Shown: positions 14,534 to 22,795, counted from the first letter of the stretch. The stretch: DNA of 24,997 bases from JBNJEM01 sp051745935 (GCA_051745935.1 JBNJEM010000033.1:1-24997), one strand, 5' to 3'. Made by a program: numbers and translations. Notes: a model not told the origin generated them from the sequence alone.

Positions 14534-15664
14534 TCATTGCTCGGCATCGGCTGCCGTTGACGTTAGGGTCAAAATCCCGCGCGTGCCCCCGTCGGTCTTC
14601 TCCTGTAACTGAACGTCACATACCCTCGTCTTCGATGTCCGAAATCGGGCATGTAGCCCCTTCCCCATTTTGGCCCAGCCAAACTCCCGAGCCCAGCCGC
14701 GCCCCTCCAAGTGCTCCTCGAAAAACTCCCGGTTGAAAGCCAAACGTTCCCGGCTTACGAATCCCACCAAGCCACCTCCACCCTGAATTCGCATCCCCAG
14801 CGTACGCTGGCTTCGAGGAGGCAGGGGCACTGGCGGGTCCGCGCCGCCACCGGTTAGACTCCCGCGGTTCAAGGCCCCGTTGGCGCAATCCGTGCTTCCG
14901 TCGCTCGCACTGGCCATGGCCGAGTCGCATTGCGATCCGTCTAAGTCGGAATCGACCGATTGGCGGTGCGCGGAGCACGTGAACAAGGTCCAGCGGCTTC
15001 GCGACGCCTCCGCTTCCCGCCCCGTCGCGGGAGCACGAAGCCCCAATCCCCATGATACCACGGACTCAGTGATTTCGGGGGCCCGATCCTTGCTCACTGG
15101 CGTCCGGTGTGGAACGTCGTGCAGCGCCACAACCGATATAACCGGCCCACCCTGCTGAAGAATTCGCCAGCCGTTACCCTGCTCTACCGCTTCACTCTCA
15201 TCCAACCGGCGCAAAAAGTCGTCACTGACCGGCAACCCCTGCTGGCGGTCACCATCAAACTGGATTGCCAAGGCCCGGCACTTCGCTCGCAACTCCGCGA
15301 GCGCCGCTTGTTCCGTCCCTTCGAACACCGTCCGCTCAAAACTCAACGGCAGGTCGCCAAATGCCAACAGATGGGGGCGGCGGGGATCGCCCAGGCCTTC
15401 CAAGCGGTCAACCGCCAGGCTGGCGGGACCGCTCCCCTTCGGCGTCTCTTCCCGCCACCAGCGCAGCACTTGGTTGCCGAACGTGAGACTAAGAATCACG
15501 ATCACGGCGGTCGCCAGCAAATTTCCCGACCCAATCATGATGCGGCGGGCCAACGCCGCCAAGCCGCCGGGCTTCCCACGGTTCTCGATCCCGATGCCCG
15601 TACGTTTCCCACCACCCTCCGCTGGGGAACGTTCAACCGGCGGTGTTTTACCGTTGGCGGTCAT
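14534..15664 (-). CDS. Unrecognised single-pass membrane protein of the tad cluster
   Basis: 376 residues; I do not recognise the family. Residues ~42-65 form a membrane helix (LLATAVIVILSLTFGNQVL) after a basic, Gly/Pro-rich N-terminus. The remaining part would be periplasmic. Residues ~215-295 are Ser/Cys/Asp- and then Gly/Pro-rich (SDLDGSQCDSAMASASDGS, GGGADPPVPLPP) and look unlike the flanking sequence, as if non-coding DNA had inserted in frame. The C-terminal 80 residues look normal again (REFFEEHLEGRGWAREFGWA, VCDVQLQEKTDGG). It starts 12 bp after the TadE-like gene's stop, so it is probably cotranscribed and may be a pilus accessory protein. The ribosome-binding site is weak. Confidence 0.65.
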   Translation of the reverse strand: MTANGKTPPVERSPAEGGGKRTGIGIENRGKPGGLAALARRIMIGSGNLLATAVIVILSLTFGNQVLRWWREETPKGSGPASLAVDRLEGLGDPRRPHLLAFGDLPLSFERTVFEGTEQAALAELRAKCRALAIQFDGDRQQGLPVSDDFLRRLDESEAVEQGNGWRILQQGGPVISVVALHDVPHRTPVSKDRAPEITESVVSWGLGLRAPATGREAEASRSRWTLFTCSAHRQSVDSDLDGSQCDSAMASASDGSTDCANGALNRGSLTGGGADPPVPLPPRSQRTLGMRIQGGGGLVGFVSRERLAFNREFFEEHLEGRGWAREFGWAKMGKGLHARFRTSKTRVCDVQLQEKTDGGTRGILTLTSTAADAEQ

Positions 15665-15676
15665 TATCGACGTGAT

Positions 15677-17125
15677 TCACTCTCTCCGCGGTTCGGCAAA
15701 CAGGGAACGGACGTAGCTTTTCATTTCATTTTCTCGAGCGTCCAGCGTGGCTTGATCTTGGCGGAGCACTTCGATCTTCTGGTCCAAGTTTTCGATCTGT
15801 CCCAGTTGCTCGAGTCGATCCAATATCCACTGTCGTCGTTGTGCCGAAGGGGGCGGAATCTCCCCGAGTTCCGCCTCCAGCTCCTCGATTTCCTGCTTGG
15901 CCCCCTCATACATGCTCAGGTAAGCCTTCGTCATCCGCCGGGGCAGGCGACTGATCTCGCCCAGCACGACCTCCCCGTCTTCATCCACATGGTCGATCTT
16001 CTCTTTAACCGATCGCTCGAAAACAACCTCAGGGTCTGTCTCGCCGTAATTGTGTCGAATACGCGGATGAAAGCTCGGGTACGTCCCGTGGTAGATTTTC
16101 CAGTCCTCGTCCCGGTCCAAAACGGAGAGTGCCTCGTAGTGCGGAATGTCCAGCAAATCGATAATTGCCCGCACATACGCGTCCGGCAAACCTGGATCCG
16201 TGCGTGGGAGATCGTATAACACCAAAGAGCGCCGGTAGCGATTGGGAAACCCCATCTGAGCGCACTGCCATTGCTTGGTGAGCAAACGGTTCGCGATTTC
16301 ACCACTACGGAATCTGCCTAACGCCGACAACAAATCATACGGACGATCGATGCTGCTGGTTCCTTTGATGGCCCCCACTTCTTGGTCCAGCAGCGGCTTG
16401 ACCAGGAATCGGCGGGCTGGACTTCCCAGCTCAAGCACGGGCCCCCGTACAACGGGATGTTGGATGTCGGGATGATTGAGTGGCGAGATTTGTGAATCCC
16501 CATGCCGTCCCATGTCCGCGTCATCGGGCCAAATGTGGCTCGGCGGACGCGGCTCGGCGCTGCCGGATCGCGGCCATCGTGAACGCCACGCGGCGTCTCG
16601 GGCCACCACTTCCCCCCGGATCCGCCAGCTCGTCATATTCGCATAATTGACCATCAATGCCATGACCATTAGCAAAACGGGCAGCCACAAGACCAGCTCC
16701 ACGGGCGCCAACCCGCGACGTGTTCTTCGCCTACGTCGCAGTGGGGCGAATCGCGCCGGGCCGCTTTCCACCCGGACAAATCCCACCGCCTGAGTTGCAG
16801 ACCGGTCGCGCATGACTTTCTCCGCCGCGAGTCCGACCAACGGGAGGACGGCTTGCGTCGGGCCGCTTTCCACCCGGGCAAATCCCACCGCCTCAGTTGC
16901 AGACTGGTCGCGCATGACTTTCTCTGCCGCGAGTCCGACCAACGGGAGGACGGCTTGCGCCGGGCCGCTTTCCACCCGGGCAAATCCCACCGCCTGAGTT
17001 GCAGACTGGTCGCGCATGACTTTCTCCGCCGCGAGTCCGACCAACGGGAGGACGGCTTGCGTCGGGCCGCTTTCCACCCGGGCAAATCCCACCGCCTGAA
17101 ATACATGAAACCACGAACTCGCCAT
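15677..17125 (-). CDS. TadE-like pseudopilin/assembly protein with an in-frame 34-residue repeat array
   Basis: About 482 residues if translation starts at the ATG at 17125, 31 bp after the TadG-like stop, with GGAG/GCGGAAA upstream. Residues ~8-123 are three-plus copies of a 34-residue unit (QAVGFARVESGP..., LPLVGLAAEKVMRDQSAT) encoded by the 102-bp DNA repeat. Then comes a normal TadE-like start: RRRRRTRRGLAPVELVLW and a membrane helix (LPVLLMVMALMVNYANM, ~residues 142-160). A long extracytoplasmic region and a C-terminal coiled coil follow (KQEIEELEAELGE, DQKIEVLRQDQATLDAR). TadE-like proteins are pseudopilins of Flp pili. A short alternative start exists at GTG codons inside the repeats (VESGP), the last of which would give a protein with a normal N-terminus. 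Which start is used cannot be settled here. Confidence 0.8.
   Translation of the reverse strand: MASSWFHVFQAVGFARVESGPTQAVLPLVGLAAEKVMRDQSATQAVGFARVESGPAQAVLPLVGLAAEKVMRDQSATEAVGFARVESGPTQAVLPLVGLAAEKVMRDRSATQAVGFVRVESGPARFAPLRRRRRTRRGLAPVELVLWLPVLLMVMALMVNYANMTSWRIRGEVVARDAAWRSRWPRSGSAEPRPPSHIWPDDADMGRHGDSQISPLNHPDIQHPVVRGPVLELGSPARRFLVKPLLDQEVGAIKGTSSIDRPYDLLSALGRFRSGEIANRLLTKQWQCAQMGFPNRYRRSLVLYDLPRTDPGLPDAYVRAIIDLLDIPHYEALSVLDRDEDWKIYHGTYPSFHPRIRHNYGETDPEVVFERSVKEKIDHVDEDGEVVLGEISRLPRRMTKAYLSMYEGAKQEIEELEAELGEIPPPSAQRRQWILDRLEQLGQIENLDQKIEVLRQDQATLDARENEMKSYVRSLFAEPRRE
16757..17106 (-). repeat. 102-bp tandem repeat array inside the TadE-like gene
   Basis: The landmark CGGGCCGCTTTCC occurs at 16757, 16859, 16961 and 17063, an exact period of 102 bp (34 codons). 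This gives three full units plus a partial one. Units differ by only a few bases. On the coding strand two frames are open through all units and the third is open through most of the array; one frame of the opposite strand is also open throughout. The right end (CGCCTGAAATA) matches the end of the solitary copies at 430-534 and 21265-21376. The left end is cut off within a unit. Confidence 0.95.
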
Positions 17126-17156
17126 GTTTCCGCTCCGACCCCCGCCACGCGGTCCG

Positions 17157-18650
17157 TCAATGATGGTTGATCCAGCGTATGTCTTCAGTATCCAGCTCAT
17201 CGAGCCGCGGAAGCCCTCTCACCAGCGTGTCGTCCATGTTGTCCAAAACGTATGGCCGATGACTCAGAATCCGGGGCAGCTGCCGGGCGGTCGCCGGAGT
17301 CAACTGCGTGGACCAGTTCTGGTTGAATAGCGACCAATCCCCACTGTGCCAGCCGCGCGATTGCACCACGACCGACCACCACGACTCGCCGGAGCCCGGG
17401 GGATTCGGGTCGGGCTCAATCGTGGGGAACGGGTTGGGAAGCCCCGGAATGCCACCACCCCGTAGCCCGCCCGGTGGATCGTGTTCTCGTTCCTGATGAT
17501 GCGCCCACACGAGCCGTGGCTGCGGTGTAAACATTGAGATCTGGGCAAAGGCGATCGTATCCGCTTCCACCGGGTTGTTGAAGACTCCCGGCATGAAGTC
17601 AGGTCGCTTGGCCCGATACACCACCCCCACGAACATGTAATCCTCTTCCAGCTCCTCCTGGCCAGGCCACCGCGACCGCAACACGTAGGGCAAGTTCCGC
17701 CTTCGATACTCCTTCTCCAGCAAGCTTTCCAGCTCGCCCCGCGTAAAGATCCGCCACAAGCTGCTGAACTGGCTCATTTTTCCAAAATGATCGAAGTGTT
17801 TTAGCACGGAGGAATTCCATTGTCTCAGGTATCCGCGCGCCAGCTTGTCTCGCTCGGACTTCGCCCGCCGTACGTAGCGGCTCATGTTCAACTCCCTCGC
17901 CGGATTCACCACCGGCAACGTCTCGCTCGGTCCGCCCACCGGCTCGGCATGCGTACGCCAAAGCGCCCCTCGCAAAGACACCCGAGTGGGCCACGCCCGG
18001 CCGTGCCGCCGAGCGGCGCCATCCACGGCGGCCTGGACCATCTCGGGCGTGGCTTCGACCAACGCGGTTTGAAATCGCGGAACCAACTCTTCGGCCAGGA
18101 TCCCTTCGAAGACGGGCAGCATCAGCTCCGACCCCGCGCCCGCCCACTCACTAAACGTGAACACCATCTCCCGGTCGCCCTCCACCAGTCGCTCGGGCGG
18201 GATCTTCTCGTCAATGGCCAGTCCCAAGTCCCGGAACTTGTCAAACTCCGAGGGCGTGAACATGAACCGCCCAATTCGTTCCCAGTTGTCAAGAATCTCC
18301 GGCGTCAGGCTTTCAGCTCGCCGCAGCCCAGCTTCACGCATGAAGGCCGTCAGCGCGAAGACCTCGGAGAGCAACTGATTGGTGAACGCCAAACTATTCA
18401 TGTTCCGCGCTAGAACCACGCCCCCGGCATACGTCGCCGCGTCCGCGGCATTCTGCATCTTGATTTTCTGGTCCACCTGCTGCCCGGTGTTAATGACCAT
18501 CCCCAGCAAGATCACCAGCGCCAACAGGGTGAACAGCGCGACAATGCCCATGGTGCCGCGTTGGTCGCGATGAAGCCGCGGCGGCAGTTCGGCCGCCGCG
18601 CGGCACGCGCGGTGGAAGGAAATCAATGGACCGCGGAATCTGTCACTCAT
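17157..18650 (-). CDS. TadG-like pilus assembly protein
   Basis: 497 residues. The ATG at 18650 is preceded by AGGTGGT. After a basic N-terminus, the Tad motif DQRGTMGIVALFTLLALVIL leads into a membrane helix. It is followed by GQQVDQKIKMQNAADAATYA, the classical TadG/Tad-domain signature. The long remainder is extracytoplasmic and Arg/Pro-rich. TadG-type proteins are thought to sit in the periplasm and help anchor or regulate Flp pilus assembly. There is no von Willebrand factor A MIDAS motif that I can see, unlike longer TadG proteins. The gene lies between two TadE-like genes, a typical 'minor pilin' group. Its stop is 31 bp before the next start. Confidence 0.82.
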   Translation of the reverse strand: MSDRFRGPLISFHRACRAAAELPPRLHRDQRGTMGIVALFTLLALVILLGMVINTGQQVDQKIKMQNAADAATYAGGVVLARNMNSLAFTNQLLSEVFALTAFMREAGLRRAESLTPEILDNWERIGRFMFTPSEFDKFRDLGLAIDEKIPPERLVEGDREMVFTFSEWAGAGSELMLPVFEGILAEELVPRFQTALVEATPEMVQAAVDGAARRHGRAWPTRVSLRGALWRTHAEPVGGPSETLPVVNPARELNMSRYVRRAKSERDKLARGYLRQWNSSVLKHFDHFGKMSQFSSLWRIFTRGELESLLEKEYRRRNLPYVLRSRWPGQEELEEDYMFVGVVYRAKRPDFMPGVFNNPVEADTIAFAQISMFTPQPRLVWAHHQEREHDPPGGLRGGGIPGLPNPFPTIEPDPNPPGSGESWWSVVVQSRGWHSGDWSLFNQNWSTQLTPATARQLPRILSHRPYVLDNMDDTLVRGLPRLDELDTEDIRWINHH

Positions 18651-18693
18651 GAGTCACCACCTAAATGACCTCGCGTGATTTCACAATAATCGT

Positions 18694-19695
18694 TCACGGC
18701 GAGGGTTGCACGTACGTGCCACGATCCAGCCGCCCAGGGGTCGAAATCGTCGCACTCGGTTTCTGCCCCTCGTTCCCCATGCGCACCGTGGCCGTCAACG
18801 CACGGGAATAAACGCCGCGATCTCGCCGAATCTGCCCCGGCACCTCATCCCGTCGAGTGGGACTGTCCGCGCGGGTGGCAAGCAAACGCCCCGGCCCCGG
18901 GAGCAATGCGTACTGGTGAGTGACCTTCACGTATATTTGATCCTGCCAGCCGATCTCGTTGGGTCGCAAATAGCGCGTCGGGTATTCTAGTTCCAGCGGA
19001 TACTCCGGGTACAGTGGCGGATCACCACCCGAAACCTGGTCGCCGCAATGATGCACTTCAATTTCCACTCGCGTATTGGCCAAGGCGTAAGCCAGTTTGT
19101 TGGCCAACCGGGCCGGGATCCGGGTGTTGGCATGGGCACCGGGGGCCAGAACCGCGTAGGCCCGCTGGATCGCGGGAAGCGCCGCATTGCCCGGGTGACT
19201 CGCGGGCACCCCCGTGTCGCGCGACGGACAAATCGGCATGCAGGCCATGGCCGCCGCCAAGTGAACTTTGTCGAACTTTTCGCCATCGGCCGGCACGCGA
19301 TAGACGGTATAGGTCCGTCCCTTGGCCTCATATACGCGAACCGGCCTCAAGGACGATACACTCACCCGATTCTCGGCCAACCATTCGTTGCCCAAATTCG
19401 CCGGGAACCATACGCTGGCCGAACGGGCCGCCGCGAAAGCGGAATACTCCACCGAGATCCTGGCCATCGTGACCAGCGCCAATTGAACGATGAACATCAT
19501 GATGACCATGAAGATCGGCAGCGTCAGAACGAAACTGAGACTTTGAACCGCCCCCCGCTCGTCACGATGCAACCGCCACAACCGTGCCAGTCGCGGCCGC
19601 TCGGCGTTGAAACGCAACACGATCGCCTGGCCACCAAGCAACCCAATGATGGCCACCACGTACGGCAGACACGCGACCAGCACCTCTCGATGCAT
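18694..19695 (-). CDS. TadE-like pseudopilin
   Basis: About 333 residues from the ATG at 19695, which follows GTAGGTGGGAA, a strong ribosome-binding site 7 bp after the prepilin peptidase stop. There is an N-terminal hydrophobic stretch (LPYVVAIIGLLGGQAIVL). A second one sits in the TadE-like context RDERGAVQSLSFVLTLPIF, MVIMMFIVQLALVTMARIS, followed by YSAFAAARSASVW, a pattern seen in TadE proteins. The rest is predicted to be extracytoplasmic. Two helices before the ectodomain is unusual for TadE, which normally has one. It would be a minor pilin or pilin-like assembly factor. Confidence 0.78.
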   Translation of the reverse strand: MHREVLVACLPYVVAIIGLLGGQAIVLRFNAERPRLARLWRLHRDERGAVQSLSFVLTLPIFMVIMMFIVQLALVTMARISVEYSAFAAARSASVWFPANLGNEWLAENRVSVSSLRPVRVYEAKGRTYTVYRVPADGEKFDKVHLAAAMACMPICPSRDTGVPASHPGNAALPAIQRAYAVLAPGAHANTRIPARLANKLAYALANTRVEIEVHHCGDQVSGGDPPLYPEYPLELEYPTRYLRPNEIGWQDQIYVKVTHQYALLPGPGRLLATRADSPTRRDEVPGQIRRDRGVYSRALTATVRMGNEGQKPSATISTPGRLDRGTYVQPSP

Positions 19696-19702
19696 TTCCC
19701 AC

Positions 19703-20281
19703 CTACAAAAATGCGAGCAGATCAAAACGCACGATCAACACGGCAATCAACGCGGCTGGCGACAAATACAACCCAACCTGTAGCGGCTCACGCTCTTCAT
19801 CCGTCAGCGGTAGCCAACATCTCGCAGTCACCATCGATTTCAGTCGGCTTCCCAGCCGGATGGCCAATTGAAAAACGCCCGCCCGCCAGATCAGCACCGT
19901 TACCGCAAACGCCCCGCCCAACACAAACGTCCACAGCAACGCTTCCAGCCCTTGCCGAAATCCGAGAAACGCTCCGATCATCGCCACCAGCTTGACGTCC
20001 CCGCCGCCTAACCCCCCAGCGAAAAAGACGTAGCCAACCAACATGATGAAACCGCAACTCAAAAACCCCGCCAGTGCCGACCAAATATCCGGAGTCCCCC
20101 ACCACCAGGCATCCCAGGCCGTTCCCTGAACCATGTCCCGCCCAGCCAGCGTCGCCGACACGCTCAAGGCCAACGCCAGCCCCATGCCCGGATAGACCGT
20201 CCAATTGCGAATGGTCCGCGAGCGCACATCCGTCACCACCGCAACCGACAACGGGATCAACAAACAGATCGTGGACACCAT
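19703..20281 (-). CDS. Prepilin peptidase, A24 family (CpaA/TadV type)
   Basis: About 192 residues from the ATG at 20281, 17 bp after the Flp gene stop. A longer frame to 20377 overlaps that gene and is less likely. It is a polytopic membrane protein with the two aspartates of GxGD proteases: D18 in VVTDVRSRTIRNW and D95 in FFAGGLGGGDVKLVAMIGAF. The small size and lack of a methyltransferase domain fit the TadV/CpaA group, which cleaves Flp prepilins and pseudopilins at the inner membrane. The neighbouring Flp gene is its probable substrate. The ribosome-binding site is weak, suggesting translational coupling. Confidence 0.92.
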   Translation of the reverse strand: MVSTICLLIPLSVAVVTDVRSRTIRNWTVYPGMGLALALSVSATLAGRDMVQGTAWDAWWWGTPDIWSALAGFLSCGFIMLVGYVFFAGGLGGGDVKLVAMIGAFLGFRQGLEALLWTFVLGGAFAVTVLIWRAGVFQLAIRLGSRLKSMVTARCWLPLTDEEREPLQVGLYLSPAALIAVLIVRFDLLAFL

Positions 20282-20298
20282 GGCAGGAGCACCGCGAA

Positions 20299-20499
20299 CT
20301 AGGGCCCAGACGCATCCCGCGCCCCGGACTCCAACGAATCCATGCCCTCGCTCCAAAACTGTTTGATCCGTGGCCAACCAAACTTGATCACGAAAATCAA
20401 GATCGGCAACGCGATCGCGGCAATAATCAAAACCGTCTCAATGCTCACCGCGCCTCGCCGATCGCGGTGCACCCTCTTCAATAGGTTCCAGAGTTGCAT
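20299..20499 (-). CDS. flp: Flp-type major pilin
   Basis: 66 residues. The ATG at 20499 follows GGAAG. A basic leader (KRVHRDRRG) is followed by AVSIETVLIIAAIALPILIF. The prepilin peptidase would cut after Gly16, giving a mature protein with Glu at position 5, the hallmark of type IVb Flp pilins. A short polar C-terminus follows the helix (RIKQFWSEGMDSLESGARD). It lies directly upstream of the prepilin peptidase gene. It is probably the main structural subunit of the pilus. Confidence 0.88.
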   Translation of the reverse strand: MQLWNLLKRVHRDRRGAVSIETVLIIAAIALPILIFVIKFGWPRIKQFWSEGMDSLESGARDASGP

Positions 20500-20604
20500 T
20501 TGTGTCTTCCGATTTCCGCAGAGTTCGATTTCCCCACTTCAAAGGTCCGACGATCTCGTGAAGGGATATCCATCAAAAAAAAGGCCAATACTTACAGCCA
20601 TCAC

Positions 20605-20868
20605 CAAGCCCGGTTTCCATCCCCCACGCTCGCCGAAAACCTGGCTTCCACTTCGAAAACACCTTGGATGACAGGAAACCCGCCCGGTTTTGTCATCGCG
20701 CTTTACAGCCCGTCAGAAAACGTGGCTCCCCCGCAAAACGCCCTTGGTGACAGGAAACCCGCCCGGTTTTGTCATCACGTTTTACAGCCCGTCAGAAAAC
20801 GTGGCTCCCCCGCAAAACGCCCTTGGTGACAGGAAACCTGACTGGTCCTGTTATGGCGTCTTAGAGAA
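20605..20868 (-). repeat. 79-80-bp tandem repeat, about three units, at the 3' end of the pilin-like gene
   Basis: The landmark CCTTGG(A)TGACAGGAAACC occurs at 20662, 20742 and 20821, giving periods of 80 and 79 bp. Each unit carries ACCCGCCCGGTTTTGTCAT or a variant, and CCGTCAGAAAACGTGGCTCC. The family is the same as at 9429-9592. The array fills most of the gap between the Flp gene and the pilin-like gene, and its last unit supplies the TAA stop of the latter. Confidence 0.88.
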
Positions 20869-21118
20869 AAGGCCAAGAAACCAACACGGACGTCATCTCA
20901 TAGACAAGATTCATGATCCTCGGCGCCACCCACAACACAAACGCGATCATTGGCAAGATGACGCCCGCAGCCAGCACGAAGTCCAGCGACGCCGCGCCCA
21001 CGCGGCGTCGCGACCCCACCAAGGCGGGGCGCCCCGGTCGTCGTTGACTGCCTCCCGTCCTCACTTCGCCCCCCCTATTCAACGTAAATCCCATCCAAAA
21101 AGTATCTTCCGAACCCAT
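20861..21118 (-). CDS. Small Flp-pilin-like protein
   Basis: Up to 85 residues. The leader ends in SRRRVG, followed by AASLDFVLAAGVILPMIAFV. Cleavage after Gly would leave Asp at mature position 5, where Flp pilins have Glu. A short tail follows (APRIMNLVYEMTSVLVSWPF). The start is uncertain: ATG at 21118 has little ribosome-binding signal, while ATG at 21094 follows GGAAG. It is probably a second or minor pilin. The Glu5-to-Asp change could reduce assembly into the main fibre. The stop TAA lies at the edge of the 79-bp repeat array. Confidence 0.65.
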   Translation of the reverse strand: MGSEDTFWMGFTLNRGGEVRTGGSQRRPGRPALVGSRRRVGAASLDFVLAAGVILPMIAFVLWVAPRIMNLVYEMTSVLVSWPFL

Positions 21119-21264
21119 AACTTCGATTCTAATGCATATCCGTTATCCGTCAAACGTCGCCCCCATCAACCACGGGAAAGAATGCCCAATGACGAATATC
21201 GAAGACACGAAGCCAGCAACCACCAGCAGGGCTGGGGGCCTGAGCAAGGCCCTTGTGAAGGGGC

Positions 21265-21376
21265 CAGTTATACCGGTCGCGGATGACTTTCTCCGCCGCG
21301 AGTCCGACCAACGGGAGGACGGCTTGCGTGGGGCCGCTTTCTACCCGGAAAAATCCAACCGCCTGAAATATAACTG
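21265..21376 (-). repeat. 102-bp-family dispersed repeat, solitary copy with inverted ends
   Basis: The same unit as at 430-534 and 16757-17106, in array orientation. The outermost bases form an 8-bp perfect inverted repeat, CAGTTATA at 21265-21272 and TATAACTG at 21369-21376. This copy gives the clearest element borders, ~112 bp in total. It lies in the 418-bp gene gap 21119-21536. The rest of that gap holds no gene; it has a palindrome (CGAACGTTCG at 21419) and a simple repeat. Confidence 0.85.
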
Positions 21377-21520
21377 AGGACAGGAGAATGCGAACAGGGC
21401 CCAGCCGTTACATCCGCACGAACGTTCGCAATTGAGCCGTGAGGATGGATTCATGCCTCTCGCTCTCTTCGCACTCGCTAGACTCGCCCCACGACTATCC
21501 ATCAAGCGTTTGTCTCTCTC

Positions 21521-21556
21521 GCTCATTGCTCACTGCTCACTGCTCATTGCTCACTC
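21521..21556. repeat. TGCTCAyT-type simple tandem repeat at the 3' end of the second tadA
   Basis: Four units of about 7-10 bp (GCTCATTGCTCACTGCTCAC, then TGCTCATTGCTCACT). The last four residues (SNEQ) and the stop codon of the leftward ATPase gene at 21537 are formed by this repeat. Confidence 0.75.
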
Positions 21557-22661
21557 GCCACAGGGCATCACTGTGCTGGATGCGTTGCTCCATGCCTTGC
21601 TCGTACGGTTCCGCCGCGAATGTGGGCACCGCGCCGGTCGGTTCCAAATCAACGATCAATCTTCCTTGTTCGTCCCTCCCCCGCCTCTGGCACGCGAACA
21701 AGTCGTGCACATCGTATTGGCTTTCGCGATCCAGGCCACGGACCTCGCTGATCCGAGTGACTTTTCGGGAACCATCTTCAACGAAACGAGCCAACTGTAC
21801 AACGAGGTGAACGGCCGAAGCGACTTGAGCCCGCGCGACGTACACGGGCAACTCCACGTCGGACATCAGCGACAGCGTTTCCAAACGAATCAAGCTATCA
21901 CGAGCGGAATTCGCGTGCACGGTCGACAAGCTGCCCGTGTGCCCGCTGAGCATCGATTGCATCATGTCCAGCGCCTCGCCCCCGCGCACTTCGCCGACAA
22001 TGATCCGATCGGGGCGCATACGGAGTGAAGAAACGAAAAGGTCGCGGATGGTCAGTACCCCTTCCCCCCGCTCGTTGCCCCGCTGTACTTCCAAATAGAT
22101 GCAGTGATCCTGGTTCAGCTTAATCTCGGAGGTCTCTTCGATCACGACAATTCGCTCGCCATCGGGCACGGCCTGCGAGACGGCCCCTAACAGGGATGTT
22201 TTGCCTGTTCCCGTGCCGCCCGAAATGATGATATTCTTGTGCAGCCGGACGCAGATCTCAAGAAACTCACGCGCGGCCTCCGACAGGCTTCCAAAGCCGA
22301 TCAGATCCTTCAGCGTGAGGCCCCCGTGCCGGAATTTTCGAATCGTGAGACACGTACCGCGACGAGCGCCGGGAGGGCAAATCGCATGCACGCGAGATCC
22401 GTTGGGAAGGCGAGCGTCGAGGACGGGATTCTTTCGATCAATCTCGCGTCCCACCCACTGCGCCACATTCCGAACCGCCGACAAGAGGGCGTCTTCGCTG
22501 GCAAACCGGCTCTCCGTCTTCTCCAGCCGGCCGTCCCTTTCGATGTAAATCTCGTCGAATCGGTTTACCATGATTTCCGAAACCGACTCGTCTTGGAGAA
22601 ACGCCCCAATCGGACTCAGGAAATAACTGACGCTACTCTCGAAAATCGCTTCGCGCGACAT
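21537..22661 (-). CDS. TadA/CpaF-type secretion ATPase (second copy, no FHA)
   Basis: About 374 residues from the ATG at 22661. Longer frames to 22748 lie in the probable leader. It is a compact CpaF-type ATPase: VSEIMVNRFDEIYIERDG, NGSRVHAICPPGA, Walker A GGTGTGKTS (K154), VIEETSEIKLNQDH, Walker B-like RPDRIIVGEVRGGEALD, and the His box GHTGSLSTVHANSARDS. It lacks the FHA and long helical N-terminus of the copy at 11769-13658. Similarity between the two is clear over the ATPase core but they are not recent duplicates. It is the first gene of the leftward string. Two motors in one locus could drive assembly and retraction, or different pilins (inference). Confidence 0.93.
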   Translation of the reverse strand: MSREAIFESSVSYFLSPIGAFLQDESVSEIMVNRFDEIYIERDGRLEKTESRFASEDALLSAVRNVAQWVGREIDRKNPVLDARLPNGSRVHAICPPGARRGTCLTIRKFRHGGLTLKDLIGFGSLSEAAREFLEICVRLHKNIIISGGTGTGKTSLLGAVSQAVPDGERIVVIEETSEIKLNQDHCIYLEVQRGNERGEGVLTIRDLFVSSLRMRPDRIIVGEVRGGEALDMMQSMLSGHTGSLSTVHANSARDSLIRLETLSLMSDVELPVYVARAQVASAVHLVVQLARFVEDGSRKVTRISEVRGLDRESQYDVHDLFACQRRGRDEQGRLIVDLEPTGAVPTFAAEPYEQGMEQRIQHSDALWRVSNEQ

Positions 22662-22766
22662 AGGACATTCAATCCAACACGAGTATGGCAATGGGCATGG
22701 AAACGCGACGAGGTGTCCGCGCCGGGCCGCGTGGAGGGGACAGTCCACCCCCTATCCCTTTACTGT

Positions 22767-22795
22767 AGTATCACCGCGACCAAGATTTCCGTCAA
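22767..22795 (-). promoter_or_regulatory. Candidate sigma70-type promoter of the leftward tad string
   Basis: On the minus strand there is TTGACG at 22795-22790, a 17-bp spacer, then GATACT at 22772-22767. These match the -35 consensus at 5 of 6 and the -10 at 4 of 6 positions with ideal spacing. Transcription would start near 22760, about 100 bases before the ATPase ATG at 22661. Planctomycete promoters are poorly defined, so this is a prediction only. Confidence 0.45.

Noticed and set aside
15107..16219. A 370-codon open frame on the plus strand
   Set aside because: It is antisense to the unrecognised membrane protein and the TadE-like gene. No domain or ribosome-binding site supports it.
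17125..17200. Upstream start for the TadE-like gene at 17200
   Set aside because: It would lie inside the end of the TadG-like gene and lacks a ribosome-binding site. The ATG at 17125 is better placed.
20494..20829. Plus-strand open frames of ~110 codons
   Set aside because: They are translations of the 79-80-bp tandem repeat and lack any gene-like feature.
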